Both the position numbers and the translations under genes were made by a program. A DNA stretch of 64,000 bases. Source: Clostridiales bacterium (GTDB lineage Bacteria > Bacillota > Clostridia > Lachnospirales > UBA12420). Positions within the stretch are counted from its first letter, which is position 1; every line of letters begins with the position of its first letter. The stretch covers positions 1 to 64,000 of the forward strand of contig DMOI01000054.1 of the NCBI GenBank assembly GCA_003452395.1, given 5' to 3'. Shown here piece after piece: positions 63,449 through 64,000 of the stretch. Below the pieces are notes generated by a model, which worked only from the letters and a program-made list of their open reading frames with translations, made no database searches and was not told the DNA's origin.

Positions 63449-63996
63449 TTATTTTTCACTTTCAGCACTCGTTATAGTATACTCATCCCAATCGGTGTCC
63501 CAATCTATCACGTAACCTTTATTTATATAATATACAGTATTGTTAATTTCGTTTTCTACTCTTTTTTAAATTCATCTGTCATATCCCAGTTTTCTGACTT
63601 TTTCCCCAATTGCTCGATATCAGGATATGATGAACAAATGCTATAACTAACTGTTTCTGGCATATAAGTCTTAAGAGCCAATATTGACCTCCTCATGTGT
63701 CCCCATGTTATAACAACAAGCAAATGATTAAAATTCTCATTTCCTAACTCATGTTCAAGAATAATTTTACTAAATATAGCATTCTCTTTCGTATTAGTTG
63801 ATTTGTCTTCCATTATAATATCTTCTTCAGGAACTCCTAAAGCTACCGCATGATCTTTAAAATATTGTGCCTCTGTTATAGAACTTGAGCCTGTTTTATC
63901 TCCGCCCGAGAACAGTATTTTAAGTGCCCTCCCAGCTTCATGCGAACTAGGGACGGTTCGAGGCCACTGAAAAAGTGGTCTGTTTTTAATCCTTAA
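63449..63996 (-). pseudogene. DUF218 (YdcF/ElyC-like) gene, frameshifted and cut by the window edge
   Basis: In-frame sequence from about 63996 reads ALKILFSGGDKTGSSSITEA, then VPEEDIIMEDKSTNTKENAIF and a VITWGHMRRSI block. These are the SGG, STNT-ENA and HxxR motifs of DUF218 membrane proteins. At about 63560 a run of six A ends the frame with TAG; with seven A it continues RVENEINNTVYYINKGYVID to TAA at 63449. The N-terminus is absent. Confidence 0.65.
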
Positions 63997-64000
63997 CTAT

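Noticed and set aside
1..64000. CRISPR arrays, tRNA and rRNA genes, prophage
   Set aside because: No regularly spaced repeats, no cloverleaf or rRNA stretch, and no phage structural genes seen.

Overview
The window is low-GC DNA from a spore-forming member of the Clostridia (Bacillota). The evidence is the germination protease gpr beside spoIIP and rpsT, a BclA-like exosporium protein tail, strong AGGAGG ribosome sites, and a clostridial-type housekeeping block hisS-asnS-dut-fmt-def-priA-rpoZ-gmk-remA. I cannot name the species from sequence alone.

Layout. (1) 1-23.4 kb is a surface glycan region. It opens with the C-terminal end of a collagen-like BclA-type exosporium protein. A rightward dTDP-sugar operon follows (rmlA, rmlC, rmlB, a DegT/DnrJ aminotransferase, a GNAT acetyltransferase), predicted to make an N-acylated amino-deoxy sugar. 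The next operon runs leftward and supplies a CDP-deoxy-sugar branch (rfbF, rfbG, an SDR), UDP-glucuronate (ugd) and glycosyltransferases. A second leftward operon has two multidomain glycosyltransferases and a UDP-glucuronate-4-epimerase-like enzyme. A beta-propeller protein and a small acidic-tailed protein lie between them. (2) 23.5-29.3 kb is a leftward gas vesicle cluster: gvpO, gvpF/L, gvpG, a small GvpA/J-family gene, gvpF/L, gvpK, gvpJ, gvpF/L, gvpA and gvpN, followed by a possible SPOCS-like spore protein. (3) 29.6-33.8 kb has a GNAT enzyme, a MORN protein, spoIIP, gpr, rpsT and an unknown gene. (4) 33.8-51.5 kb is housekeeping: translation, formylation, PriA, nucleotide metabolism, rqcH, ung, truA, tcdA, yqeY and rpsU. 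(5) 51.6-64 kb is a looser accessory region. It has a large HEPN-like hypothetical, transposase debris, a 120-bp tandem repeat, a radical SAM enzyme, an ITPase, a UDG-family protein, several truncated or frameshifted genes, and a candidate structured RNA.

How it fits together. A gas vesicle cluster lies between exosporium-type glycan genes and sporulation genes. A mother-cell-like promoter sequence sits before gvpO, and a possible spore-coat-type gene sits at the cluster's end. This makes spore-associated flotation a reasonable hypothesis, but nothing in the sequence proves it.

Small repeats are frequent. One palindromic family carries GGTCA/TGACC arms, and another reads CAGATATATCTG. Two gene relics tell local history: a ugd 3' end upstream of gvpO, and a gvpA start plus gvpF tail upstream of gvpA. 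From about 57.7 kb onward many reading frames are broken, several at homopolymers, which means either gene decay or consensus errors.
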